Shown: positions 44,801-55,567, counted from the stretch's first letter. The stretch is 64,000 nucleotides of DNA from Spirodela intermedia (GCA_902729315.2 LR746274.1:2755037-2819036), one strand, 5' to 3'. Translations and numbers: made by a program. Notes: generated from the letters alone by a model not told the origin.

Positions 44801-47800
44801 AGGGTATCCTCACAACCACATACCTCATAAATCATATGCCTTTTAAAATCTTAGACTTCCATAGTCCTATAGATTCCCTAGTCCATTTTTTCCCACACCA
44901 CCAAATTAACACTAAATTAAAACCAAGAATATTTGGGTGTGTTTTATTTGTTCACAATCACACTCAGAATAAAGGAAAACTCGCACCAAGATCACTTAAA
45001 TGTATCTTTCTTAATTATATTGTTAATCAAAAAGGTTAAAAAGGTTAAAAATGTTACCACCCTCTATCTATGAAATTTTTTACTTCTATGGACGTGACAA
45101 TTCATGAATTAGTATCTTACTTCAATTAGTCGTCATCCAATGAACAACCCATATTGCCTACAGATCATCCATGAATCCTCTCCATCATCTGCAAGTCAAC
45201 TGTTTATTCCTAGTTTAGCCCTTGAAATATCTCATTCTGCCACAAAACCGCTTCCTGAAAATCTGAGGTTCAGAAAAGTATATTCTAGGAAAGGTCCCAT
45301 TCATGATTCACAGAATAACCAAGATTCTGATGAGGCCTTAGAAAATGTCCAAATATCTACTTCTTCGTCACTAGATGATCAGTCAAACCTACAATGTGAC
45401 TCACTCCTAATTGCCTTGCGAAAACCCATCAGACAATGTACTAGAAATCCCTTATCTCCAACAGTCAATTTTCTATCCTACCATCATTTTTCTCCTCCTT
45501 ATAAGTCATTCCTTGCATCCTTAGATTGTTCCTAAGAATATCTCTGAAGCTCTATCTAATTTGAAGTGGAAGCCATGGATGGTGAAATGAGGGCTCTTGA
45601 GAAGAATGAGACTTGGGATTTAGTAGGATAACCACCGAATAAGAAAAAGGTTGGGTGCAAGTGAGTGTATACTGTGAAATATAATTTGATGGTTCAATTG
45701 AGCAGTAAAAGTCAGGCTAGTGGCTAAAGGTTACACACAAGTCTACAGAATTTATTATCAAGAGACTTTTTCCCTAGTGGCAAAAATGAATACTGTCCAT
45801 TTTTATTGTTTCTTGCTGCAATTTTCAATTGGAATATTCAAAAATATAACATCGAAAATGCATTTTTACATTGTGATCGTCACCATGAATCATGTTGTGA
45901 TTCATGGTGACGATCATAACTTGCAGCCATATTTTTACATTGTGATTCTGTAACTCTCGGCCTAAGAGAATCATTTCAACGAATTGTCCCAATTGATATA
46001 GATTCTTACCATCGAATCTCATTTTTTCTAGCATACCAAGAAGAACTTGATAAGGTTCTCCCTCTCGCTAGCTGAAACTGGCACACTGGCTGAAGTATTT
46101 GAGGATTCTCCACTAGAAGCCATGTGATGTTTCCTAAAATTTCTTCTTCAAGAAATACGAACTGCTTCAAAAAAATAGGGAATAGATGCCAATTACTGCA
46201 AGAACACGAATTATAACAATCACAAGAGATTCTAGGCCACTGTTGAAGTTGTGAAATTTTCTTCCACTGATCTCTCAATCTTGAGAGGAGAAATAGGAAC
46301 TAACATGGCTCTAATACCATGTCAAATCTTTGGCTCCAGCATTTGGGTAAACCAACACAGCCGCCAAGAGCAACAGAAAATATGCACAGGAAAGAAAGGA
46401 CAGTTTCATTCCTAGTCATGCATTTTCAGCCATATTTTTGAATACTTAAACAGTCCCCACGTGCCTGGTTTGGACATTTACAGCCGCCATGAAGACATTG
46501 CAATATTGCCAAAGTAATGTTAGTCATACATTATTCTTTAAACACTCTCCTTCAGGGGGAGTCACAGTACTCTTGGTCTACGATGATGATATTATCATCA
46601 CAGGGAATGATGATGTAGAAGCACAAAACTTTAGTAGTTTGGCTTCAGCATTTGATGTCAAGACATTGGGATGCCTAAGATATTTTTTAGGCATCGAAGT
46701 GGCTCATTCTACTAGAGGAATTTTTATCTCTCAAAGAAAATATATAATAAATTTGTTGGCTGAAATAGAAAAATCTACATGTAAATCAACTACTACACCA
46801 ATTTATCGAAATCACAAATTGTGTATGGCAAAGGAAGAAGTTCAGGTTGATTGTGAGATGTATCGACAGCTCAGTGGCGATTTACTCTATCTAACACGTA
46901 CTCGACCAGATATCTCATATGCAGTGAGTGTCTTGAGTCAATTTATGCATCAGCCGAAAGAGATCCATTTATATACAACACATAAAGTGCTACATCAATT
47001 AAAAGGCGCACCAAGACAAAAGAGTCCTCTTTAAACGCAGTGGGAAGGTAAATGTTGAAATGTTTACAGATGCTGATCATGTAGGGTCAATGATTGACTG
47101 AAAATTAACTTCTGGTCATCTCACATCTTGTTACTTGGAAAAGTGAAAAATAGAAAGTGGTAGCCCATTCAAGTGCTGAGGCAGAACTCAAAGCACTTGC
47201 CCAAAGGGTTTGTGAGCTTCTCTGAGTGAAAAATTTACTTGATGAACTGCATATTCCTCTATCGGGTCCTATGAAAATTTACTGTGATAATAAGTCAACA
47301 ATCAATTGTGTAGATAATTCAGTACAGCATGATCATACCAAACATGTGGAGATTGATCGACATTTTATTAAAGAAAAGCTTGAGGCAAATTTGATTTGTG
47401 TACCATACATTTGAACAAAAAATTAGTTAGCATATATGCTCACCAAAGGCGTTTAGGGCACACAGGTACAAGAGATTCTCCCCAAGCTGGGAATGGATGA
47501 TACCCATTCACCAGTTTGAGGGGGAGTATTGTCAAGAGGACTTCACAAATAAACCCTATATTTTCATGTTGGTAGATATGCTCTTAAGTGTTTCGTGATC
47601 TCCAACACACCAAATTGAGGACTATACTATTCTACACATATCTATGTTTCATTTGAGTTGGAGTGTTGAGGAATAGTTATTATGTTGTTGGGCATACTTG
47701 GCCCAACATCTAGGTAGATATTGGAATCTGTAGTCGAGGTAACATAATCGAACATACTTTAACACTTGAGAAGAGCACGGGTGTGAGAAAAATTATTCTC

Positions 47801-50800
47801 TCCATCTCTCCCCTACAGTTTCAAGGTAGAAAAATTATCCTCTCCCTCTTCTAAAAAGTATTCTACACATGTTCTTGCTAGACACATTTTCTTGGTAATT
47901 CTCCATGTGGACACATAAAATTGGGCAAAGAACAAATCTATCATCATCATGAAACTAATGCAAAACGTCAACACACGCACATTAGACTGGACGTTTTTGT
48001 GAGACAGAAACATAATCACACATTAAGAGAATAAAGTTGAATTGACAAGATATGCATCTATGATCTTAATTCACCATAAAAATATAATTTTCAAGGATAG
48101 ATCAAACTATAGAGTTTAAACTGAACAATAACTAACTTGAAAACACCGAAGAATATGGTAGCATTGAAAGCTCTAGACACTCAAACAAAAGTACAAGCAC
48201 AAATCACACAAGAAATAAATATTCAAACAGAATGGAATCATAAATACAGATCACTACGTGAAGCTCTCATATCACAATAGATATACCTTTGAAAGTTTAA
48301 AAATATAGTTTTACTTTTAACATCATTCGTTTATTTTAAAGCATTAACACATCACATCGATGATTTATTTAAATAAAAATTATATTGCTTTGATAATCCG
48401 ACTTTTATGAAACAGGGGATAAACATAAACATATTCAAGTGATCAAAGCTTCAGAGATGCTATTTTTAGATCACCTAGCATGTTGGAAGCAAATGTGAAT
48501 TGAACCTCGGAGATGCTAACATAACTAAGATCTATGCAATCACGTCAGTGTCAGATGTTGATAGGACTAATGTTAATATGAAAAGGTGACTGTTCAATAC
48601 CACATGCTCAACAAAACGCTGTGCTTCAGGAGTGATCCATTCCCCTCTAGCCGCAAAAGCCTTGACAACATGATACACATCTTCACGTTTTCTGATCACC
48701 TTGCATGAAAGAAAGGAATGATGCACTGATCATAAAGTTAAACGCCAAACACAATTATTATATAGTCTGAATAAATGAGAAGTGATTTCATGGAAACCAA
48801 GGCATTATAAAACTACTGATAGCTAGCAAAATGCAGCTGTGATTTTTGTGTAGTCTTATAATACCAAGCTTCCAACTGGAACTAAATTATCAACATAAGA
48901 TCCAATCAGATATGCTTGTTCTTCCGAATCAGCTATTATGGCCGAGCTGATCTGAGCCAGTAAATGCCCAGTGAGGACTAGGATTAAGCAATTCCACTTC
49001 ATCGATCCACAAAAATAAAGAATGGGATTGCCTTGGGCCATTTACAATCAACAACAAGAGATCGTGCATCTGGGAAGTAAGCCAGAACAGAGTTTCGAGC
49101 TGTATATTTAATCATTGGAACCCATTCCTACAAAGAGTGAGGTTATTGTGGGAACGGACCATTTGTTAGACCAGTTCCCCGTTGGACCGGCCCAGTTCAC
49201 TGTTGGTACTACGAGTCTGGCATATAAACCAGACCCGAGACAGACTTAATGTGATCGAATCTATTTTCCTCCACTGGACACCCTCCGAGGGTTTCTCCAT
49301 TCACGACAGTTATTGTCGTTGATGAAAAGAGAATGGTAAAGGATACAACAGGAACAAATTCAAAATCACAATAAATTATTCAATGAGCTTGAAACGTGAA
49401 TGAAAGAACACAAATTCATCATGGTCTACCCATAAATCAATTATTAATCAAAGATTGGCAAACTAATATTGAGTACAAAGAACACTATGACCTCCCCCAG
49501 CAAACAACAAAAGCAATGAAGATCCATAGAACAATATTCTTTAAAGACAATGACAAAAGACAGTCCACTAACAACATGAAAAAACATAGAAAGAAATGAA
49601 ACCTGCATGTCTGGAAATGAGAATCCAACTTTCTCTCTGCCTCAGCACTTGCTTGGCGCATATCATCAGAAACAGCAACCATTTTCAAGAAAATACATGA
49701 TTGCACTAAAGGAAAAAGATCGGCCTCGAGACGTACTAAAGGAGAGATGGCATTTGTGAATGTCACCTGCACATGTTAGTTAAAAAATAAAGTTAATTTA
49801 ATCCATATGTATGAATTTAAACACAATGCATTGGACGTATATTCATAGTAACGAACTAGCGATTCGAGTTCTGTTTTACTTTTTTTTTTCTAATTTAGAT
49901 ATAATCAAGCACAATTTTATCTGGTGTATGAGATTAAAAACAGTCATGATTTTGGTAACTCAATGAGCATCCATTGTGAAGGAGAAGAGAAAATTATAAA
50001 AAAAGATAAAATGATTTTACCATAAAATCAAGGGGAGACTTATCTAGAAAACACTTTTCCGTTATCTGATTTTCGTTTTCCGACTAGAATTCACCTTATC
50101 CTCTCTCCCTTCACCCCATTATCACTACATCTCTCTATTAATTTTTCTTGTTGCTGTGCTGTTTGCATACATTAGATTTCATGTTTACTGCAACTGCGAT
50201 TCCTAAAAGAGTAATGGATCGTGAGCCTCACTGAAATTACTCAGCTATTTCGATGATAGGTTCTTTCAGCATGGGAATGGAAGCAGACCATAGGATGGCA
50301 AAATATCAACTTGGCTGGAATAGGCAAACAAAAAGACATTGGTGTCATCAATATCAAAACCTTCAATGTGGCACCGCTCAGTATTTGGCTGTGCAAATTG
50401 GGAGCAAAGGAATTAAGTACACAACCTTCTCTTCTCCCTATTAGTATTAAGTGTCTCTTTCAAAGGAATATTAGACCCATGGACGTGAAAATAAGAAAGA
50501 AGACAATAATTTTAACTTCAGAGAGTTACATTTCACGGAAAATCTATGCCAGAAATACCAGAGTAGATGCCCCCTCCAATGGGAGATGTGGCTTCTCAAG
50601 TGAAACTGAGGAATCTAATCTGGGTTGTCATGTAAGGAATCACCCACATGTGATCGACTTGCTCTTTTTTACACACAAAGTCAAGTATTTTTGCACCTAG
50701 TGTGGTGAATAGTCATTGGATCGTGTATCCCATGGGGGTTCAGATTCAGTGTGGATGGCAGCTATTGCATTACAAAACTGGCATATGATGGAATATTTTG

Positions 50801-53800
50801 AAGTAATGGAGGAGGTACAGACACAGCAGCATCAAGATTGGGTAGCTAAAGACAACTGCAAGACATGGTGACCTATTTTACAAGAGACATTTTGGGTCAT
50901 TTGAAAAGAGATGAACGATCAAATACTTTGAAGACAAATCAGGGCAACAAAAAAACTGATTAATATCATGTGTAAGAGAACTACTGAGAGGGCTGTCAGA
51001 TTTTGAAATAGGTAATTACAACACTGTGTTTTGACAAGGTTTGGGGTGTAGCGCATTTTCACCATCTCCAGGTAAACCACAGAGAAGATTGCATAGAGGG
51101 CTTTCTCTAGGAAGTCTATTGGAGATATGCTTGGACATCATATTTTCTATTGAACAACTAATACGTAAGTTGTTCTATGACAGTCAAAAATACCACTCAA
51201 CATAACTTGGTTCAGAAAATTCAGGCATTATTTTAAAAATGAGGCTACCCTTGGATACTGACTTATCCATTAAGTGTCAAATAGAAGTCCAAATGAGCTC
51301 TAATTTCGTACACAATTATTAAAGAAAGAGCAAGACAGTCATTTGATAGCCAACTTTCTTAATATCAGTACAGCGTGATCTACAAAAAAGCTAAGGATAG
51401 AAACCCGAACATTGCGAAAGTAATTTCAAAGTACATAGGACTCCACAAAGAAAAAAATAAGAGCTCTACAAAAACAAATGTACTGTGATCTGAGGGGTGC
51501 AAATTTTACAAAACTGCTAAACCAAAACCAAAAGATTATCAGATATCATAATATATCCGAGACAATTACGCTCAATATGAAAATAAAGTTAAAGAAACAT
51601 GTAAAAGACTCATTCAACGCTATACATCTGTAACTGGTTGTATTATCTACGGCTTGTTCGTTTTCTTCTTAGACTTTGACTTTCCTAATTTATACAGATA
51701 TTGGGTTGCACAACCCACTACATCATTAGCCAAATACAAAGAGATGAACAAAAAAAAGTTAATGATTATAAAGTAATTCAAACAAACGTAACCAATTTGA
51801 ACATAAAGGCAATTCCCCCATGGAAGTTACATTTTCTTTGCTCAACAAAGGAATCCAATAGTCCAACAAAAGTTGTAATAACACCATGGATATTTTCATA
51901 AAGTCATTTGGACTAGTAGGAAATATTATTGCCACTATACCCGCGTGTGAATTGTTTATGAATATTTTTAATTAAAATAGTTCTGTAAAAATTCGAAAGA
52001 ATATAAAATGTACATACAGACCGTAATTTCTACTATAACTTTATCTGAAATTAGTTTTTTTTCCAAGGTGCCATACCTTATTGCCATCTCCTTGCTCATC
52101 TAAATAATGCATAGCTGTAGTAAATATGAAATAAATATGAATGTTAAAAAGCAGCTTTTTTCTGTCAGAATAGTAAACTCTCTAATTGACTTACTTCAAC
52201 AATCTTGTTAAATTGAACTCTTACTTATTTTCCTATTTTCTAGTTCGATTTTTTATATTTATTATTCGCAAAATTATTCTGCACATTAAACTTTATTGAA
52301 CAGCCTACATGCTAGTAAGTTGCCAACAAGAATCGAACAAATCCCAAAGCTAAAGTGTAGCAATCGTTAGGCATGCAGATTCACCGAGCTTTAGAAATAT
52401 TGGAGCTTCTACTGATACAAGAAGAAAAGAGTTGGCTCAAAACATAGACATGGGAAACACAAAGATATCACTCAATATTATCTATGCCTTATTAGATTTC
52501 ATGTTCCTCCCTTAAAAATAGTAATATAGCATATTCAAGAGAATCAAAATCAATTGGTAGAATAAATTCAAATCTGTTAATGTCTAACATATATGTAAAT
52601 CGGCATTCCATAGAGCCTTGACAGAGAAATGAAGATGGAATAGAGAAAAAAATACTGCTTGGAACTAAGAGCTTAGTCTTGTAATTGACAAAAATAATTG
52701 ATGAGATAAGAAAACTCATCCATGCAACCTACTTTCTCAAGTGGAATTGAAGCTATCAAATCATGTGCTTGTTTTGACTTCGAGATAATATGGTCCGCCA
52801 ATTTATTAATCTGAGATGCAGAGAGACTAATGTGGACAGTAAAACCTGGAAGATCTGCATAAATAAAGAAAAAGCAATATTAAAATCCCTTTCCAATAAA
52901 GAAAAGACAGTCAAAAAAAAGCATTGTCAAAGACATCCAGTAATGATGAATAACAATTTTATTTGATGGTAATTACAGTATGACCTTTAAGGTAATGAGA
53001 AATGATTAAAATGAAAAGACCATGTCCTTCTGCAGAGGAAATAGTCATCAATATACCCTTTTCTTCTATGACTATGAATTTATAAAAAAACTAGAAAAAG
53101 CCTCCTTTCCAACATGGTTCATGTACACATTTTTTTGTAAAAGAATCATCTAAACCTAAGTGAAGTCATCCGTATCCAACAAAACATGATTTTGCCTGCA
53201 GTATCGCCCAATGGAATGCGCTTAAACTGTTAATATTTTCACAAAAAAATTAAACCGACTCAAATGAAATGTATATGTGTCGTCATCTTTTGAATTAAAT
53301 TTTACAATAGTACAAACTCTTATAATGCCCTCACAGCTATTCGAATTACCTACTACAACCTTACCGTAAAATAATAAAGAATCAAGTAGTAGACGTCATC
53401 CATGATCTTGAAAATTCATTCATCTTATAATGTCTTTCATTTACCATCATCAATAAAAATTCCAATTCTCTCATCATATGGTCCGTAGAATATTAATTGT
53501 TTAACCCTGCTGTATGCAAGCTTTTCAAGATGGCCAAGGTAGTTATAAAACTCCTTATTCCTTGGTCTACATGCTTGGCAAAAAAACGTATGAACTAAAT
53601 ATTAACTAAATGAAGTATGAATGTATCCATATTCTCATAAATTTTCAATAATATATGTTCACAATAAAGATAACATGACTTAAAATTAAAAAGAAAATAA
53701 ATATTGATTGATAAATTTAAAAAATCATTTATAAATACTGTATCATAATAAAATGATCAGATATATAAGATATAATACAGCATCTAACATGCATGTAATA

Positions 53801-55567
53801 TATGCAACTTAAAAATGATGTTTCTGTACGCAAGTAAACAAGCCCACAACTTGAGCGTTCTTTCATGAGAACCTGCACAACCTGACATGATTTTTTATCC
53901 ATGAAGCCAGATTACATTCGTGCAAACACGAAATTTTAGTCATGAAGTGACCATTCAATCAGCAAGTCTTTTAGTAGTGCGATCTTAGAAGTCACAGGCA
54001 TAGAGGTTTATTATAAAGAGTGTCAAGAGAAAATGACATATTTTATTCATCGACTTAAAGGTCACTAGATCCAAAGTAGGCTGTCCAATGGCAATGAACA
54101 CATATTGTAGTTTATTTTTCAATCCTATTATATTTGAAAATAACACATCCTAAAGTCTAACTCATCCTCAGGAAACGCATCCAGAAGATGTCACTATCTC
54201 AATATCCAGAGCACTGATACACGAGCATGATTTCCCTGTTTGTGATGCTTACCAGTCAAACATATCCTCCCTGGCTACATGAGGAAATGTATACACCACC
54301 ACACAGGTTTACCATGGCTCGTACAGGAAAGAGAGCAAATCACTCATAACAAGGGAAGCTACAAATACACTTCCCTAATAAATTCAAATGTGACGCAGCA
54401 AACAGCGACTAGGCATGATCTTGAGGGAGGATGGCCTCGTGTTGATCTCTCTCTTCTGAAAGTACTTCATTGCAATGAGCTGATGGCACATAATTCTTAG
54501 GAAATGTTTACCTCGTACATACTATGTACGAGACGTGTTTAATACTCGTCTGACACTTCCAAAGGCAGTGAGGGGCAGAAAACTAGAGAAGAACATTGCA
54601 TGGACTGTTAAAAGGAGAGGAAACTTTGTCTTCCTCCAAGGGTTGCCAACTTCCTGTATTTTTAGTTGTCATGACTTTGCTTCATTTCGCATAACCCCTG
54701 AGGCTATTGATGTCCCTGTTCGAAGTGAGTGTACAATGCATCTTATTTTACACCCAAAATCAATTTGAGTGCATCATAAACCCTAGCTCATCCTTAGAAA
54801 CCACATCTAATGAGACCATAACCCTCGGGATGCCTATGGACTAGAGTTAATTATGAAATATGGAGCCAATTCCTCCATTTTTTGTAATGTCTCAGCATTG
54901 ATGTCCCAATTGTTTTTCGATCAACAGACGGACTACACAATCTTCCCAAAGAAAAAAAATATATATCCACAACTTTTCCGCCGTAAGATTAAGCAAGATT
55001 AACTTCTAGGTTAAGTACCTTGTTTTCCCTCCATGTTAAGCTGGCTTCTGATTGATCAGAGTGCTTCATCACAAGAGTTTTTTTTTCTCTTGACTAATCC
55101 ACCGGCATTTTTTTATGTTGTTAAAAGTTGGCCATTTAGATAGGGACAGAAAACATCGAACTGCCTGTTGCACACTTACTTTACGTCAAATGCTTATGTT
55201 CGTACGCATTATTGAGCATGAGAAGACATGAAATTCACAAAAGAATCACAATGGTTCCATTACATCTAATGTTATAGAATAGCTTCGACAATACTCTTCG
55301 GGAAAAAACAACAAAATACGACGACTCAACAAAAAATGCTACAAAAATGGCGCTATAGTGGCATGGTCGAAAAGAGAAGAAAAGCTCCGGGGAAAGAAAA
55401 AAAGAGACACCTGTGGCCTTTTTCCTTTTACTTTTGTTGCTCCTGTCTCGACGGGCATTGAGGGCGGAGATGATGAAGTTCAGGCCTACGACGACAAGCG
55501 CGGCGACGCCCGTATATGCGACCACCCGCCTCCCTCTCCTCCCTCTCTCCGTCCTCCCCTCGTCCAT
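25693..55567 (-). CDS. Thimet oligopeptidase-like M3 metallopeptidase, 20 exons over 29.9 kb
   Basis: Zinc endopeptidase of family M3 that cleaves short peptides; closest in kind to the plant 'probable thimet oligopeptidase'. Exons (minus strand): 55567-55411, 52854-52733, 49766-49603, 48691-48601, 41770-41591, 40990-40910, 39377-39297, 35894-35802, 35569-35489, 35408-35246, 35094-34974, 34880-34808, 31885-31778, 29417-29320, 29229-29184, 28397-28301, 26696-26623, 26546-26442, 26369-26289, 25806-25693. All introns are GT-AG and phases agree, totalling 2130 bases, 709 aa. The N-terminus has a hydrophobic segment (about residues 15-37) followed by a basic KSKRKK stretch, suggesting a membrane anchor. 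The zinc motif is HEFSH (500-504), with Glu529 in [12 protein letters not shown] at the expected 29-residue spacing. Substrate-side [12 protein letters not shown] is present. Ser503 replaces the usual Gly. The gene looks expressed-type and intact despite intronic retroelements. Confidence 0.93.
26845..26885. repeat. (GA)n microsatellite in oligopeptidase intron 16
   Basis: Twenty uninterrupted AG dinucleotides on the plus strand, so (CT)n in the transcript. It lies about 150 bases upstream (transcript sense) of the exon 17 acceptor. Confidence 0.95.
29418..31777 (-). other. Oligopeptidase intron 13 with a local direct repeat
   Basis: The 2.36-kb intron separates the HEFSH exon from the exon carrying the third zinc ligand. 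A 32-base unit (AGAGAAGGGCCTTYACGACC then TTCTTGGAGAAA) occurs at 30512 and again at 30661. The surrounding GC-richer stretch (30440-30720) may be a decayed retroelement. No coding similarity was seen. Confidence 0.5.
32860..33221. mobile_element. Solo LTR with perfect target-site duplication, intron 12
   Basis: A 362-bp sequence begins TGTTAC and ends GTAACA, the perfect inverted terminal hexamers of an LTR. It is flanked by identical 5-bp direct repeats GACTG (32855-32859 and 33222-33226). No internal retrotransposon domain lies between. This is the expected product of LTR-LTR recombination that removed the element body. Family (Copia or Gypsy) cannot be told. Confidence 0.9.
33227..34100. 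mobile_element. Probable decayed LTR-type sequence into which the solo LTR inserted
   Basis: GC-richer than the surrounding intron. It contains a TATA-like GGTTATAAATAAGGG (about 33336-33350), pyrimidine-rich stretches and a second TATA-like CTTATATAGGGAG (about 34051). There is no coding similarity or definable ends. Retroelement origin is an inference from composition and context. Confidence 0.35.
34105..34250. repeat. Dimeric repeat related to 36050-36215 (intron 12)
   Basis: Two tandem, imperfect copies of a roughly 80-base unit with landmarks GATGACYATCATC, CATACATRGTG and ATCATGATT. The same dimer occurs in intron 7 of the same gene. Individual units contain short palindromes such as GATGACCATCATC. 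Confidence 0.65.
36050..36215. repeat. Dimeric repeat related to 34105-34250 (intron 7)
   Basis: Two tandem units of about 80 bases sharing GATGACAATCATCACC / GATGGCCATTATCAC, CATACATGGTAAATCATGAT / CATACACGGTTCATCATGAT and TAGAAATTCTAACAGC. It matches the intron 12 dimer closely enough to be one repeat family. Confidence 0.65.
36617..37120. repeat. Direct repeats in oligopeptidase intron 7
   Basis: A unit of about 175 bases at 36617-36790 recurs at 36940-37118 (GGTGTCAATTT, AATAAATCATGAAGGATAAT, GGAATCC.TCAGTGACGAAAT, ACACGGATTTTGAGATCT). Its last third occurs a third time at 36801-36870. They sit just before an antisense Copia fragment and may be remnants of its flank. Confidence 0.75.
37250..37740 (-). 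mobile_element. Decayed Copia RNase H fragment, intron 7
   Basis: On the minus strand, 37450-37287 is open for about 50 codons and reads [10 protein letters not shown], then [11 protein letters not shown], then [16 protein letters not shown]. These are the Copia RNase H blocks (AEYRAMA, LxxLLxDL, CDNxxAIxIxxNPVxH), ending in a stop at 37289-37287. Further upstream (to about 37740) degraded ISRYL and related motifs match the end of the reverse transcriptase. It lies in the same orientation as the host gene. No LTRs were identified. Confidence 0.85.
37741..39296 (-). other. Remainder of intron 7, no gene
   Basis: Contains an imperfect local repeat (TTGAGATCTCAG.AAAACCGATTGAGGACTTCTC at about 37998-38070) and a moderately GC-rich stretch near 38680-38990 with a 102-codon frame of no recognised similarity. 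Nothing else could be assigned. Confidence 0.4.
39680..39905. repeat. Direct repeat in intron 6
   Basis: TGTAATGTTCTGCC, followed by an AAAAGAGGGAAAGTGA and GTACAAAAGGA segment, occurs at 39680 and again from 39813, period about 133. Possibly part of a decayed retroelement. It is non-coding. Confidence 0.7.
42206..42428 (+). repeat. 5' LTR of the intron 4 Copia element
   Basis: A 223-bp LTR ending TTCTACA, with a TATA-like GGTATAAATAC near 42301 and AATAAAA near 42354. The expected TG start reads TT here and TA in the 3' LTR, consistent with an ancestral TGTTGTC start mutated independently in each copy. The flanking CATAT duplication fixes this boundary. Confidence 0.88.
42429..42446 (+). 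other. Primer-binding site (tRNA-iMet type)
   Basis: TGGTATCAGAGCAAGGTT directly follows the 5' LTR. TGGTATCAGAGC is the complement of the 3' end of plant initiator tRNA-Met, the usual primer of plant Copia elements. Confidence 0.92.
45874..45916. repeat. 19-bp perfect inverted repeat (hairpin) at the nested-insertion junction
   Basis: Arms TGATCGTCACCATGAATCA (45874-45892) and TGATTCATGGTGACGATCA (45898-45916) are exact reverse complements, separated by 5 bases (TGTTG). A 16-base direct repeat ATTTTTACATTGTGAT flanks it (45862-45877 and 45931-45946). This looks like a fold-back or template-switch rearrangement within the reverse transcriptase region. Confidence 0.95.
45947..46482 (-). mobile_element. 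Nested 5' fragment of a second Copia element, antisense inside the first
   Basis: On the minus strand: an LTR (46482-46320, starting TGTAAATGTCC and ending TTTGACA), then a PBS TGGTATTAGAGCC (46319 down). Next is a short leader and a broken gag start with [15 protein letters not shown] (about 46017-45970), matching the Copia gag KFDGxNYxxWxxxxExxL block. It stops abruptly at about 45947. It replaces roughly 70 codons of the host reverse transcriptase (between the NAFLH and AMKTLQY equivalents). Only the 5' end is present. Confidence 0.85.
46320..46482 (-). repeat. LTR of the nested Copia fragment
   Basis: A 163-bp sequence with TG...CA ends adjoining a Met-tRNA-type primer-binding site. No second LTR is present, so the fragment is 5'-only. 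Unlike the host element's LTRs it keeps the canonical TG start. Confidence 0.8.
47527..47636 (+). repeat. 3' LTR of the intron 4 Copia element, internally deleted
   Basis: A 110-bp LTR missing about 113 bp compared with the 5' LTR. The deletion lies between two copies of the short motif GTGTTT, present at both edges of the missing segment in the 5' LTR. A TTTGAGGGGGAG polypurine tract precedes it and CATAT follows it. Confidence 0.9.
49767..52732 (-). other. Oligopeptidase intron 2, no gene recognised
   Basis: 2.97 kb of mostly AT-rich sequence. A slightly GC-richer middle (50220-51130) contains two short plus-strand frames without recognised similarity and may be old transposon sequence. 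No LTRs, inverted repeats or coding domains were identified. Confidence 0.4.
52855..55410 (-). other. Oligopeptidase intron 1 with a short palindrome
   Basis: 2.56-kb first intron. CTCGTACATA (54512-54521) and TATGTACGAG (54523-54532) form a perfect 10-bp inverted repeat around one base. No gene or retroelement domain was recognised. First introns of plant genes can carry enhancers, but nothing specific is visible. Confidence 0.45.

Larger units (their letters stand above)
42206..47636 (+). mobile_element. Degenerate Copia LTR retrotransposon in oligopeptidase intron 4
   Basis: Full-length but inactive element, antisense to the host gene. It is flanked by 5-bp target duplications CATAT (42201-42205, 47637-47641). 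Order: 5' LTR, PBS, gag (42789-43720, broken by stops; zinc-knuckle region near [12 protein letters not shown]), protease (43761-44198; active-site block altered to DLGAMDHM), integrase HxxxGH block (HQRMGHPSF, about 44261) and C-terminal part (44779-45039). Reverse transcriptase follows (45570-45870 and 46489-47000, with the YDDDI block). Last come RNase H (47160-47414; [30 protein letters not shown]), polypurine tract GAGGGGGAG and 3' LTR. Many stops and frameshifts and a nested insertion disrupt it. About 14 mismatches over about 108 comparable LTR positions indicate an old insertion. Confidence 0.95.

Noticed and set aside
46006-46278. 90-codon minus-strand frame within the Copia element
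   Set aside because: Explained as leader/gag-start of the nested Copia fragment rather than an independent gene.
55235-55410. Continuation of the oligopeptidase first-exon frame past the GTGTCT site
   Set aside because: Family similarity stops exactly at the CACAG/GTGTCT donor and resumes in phase at 52854, so the downstream codons are intron.
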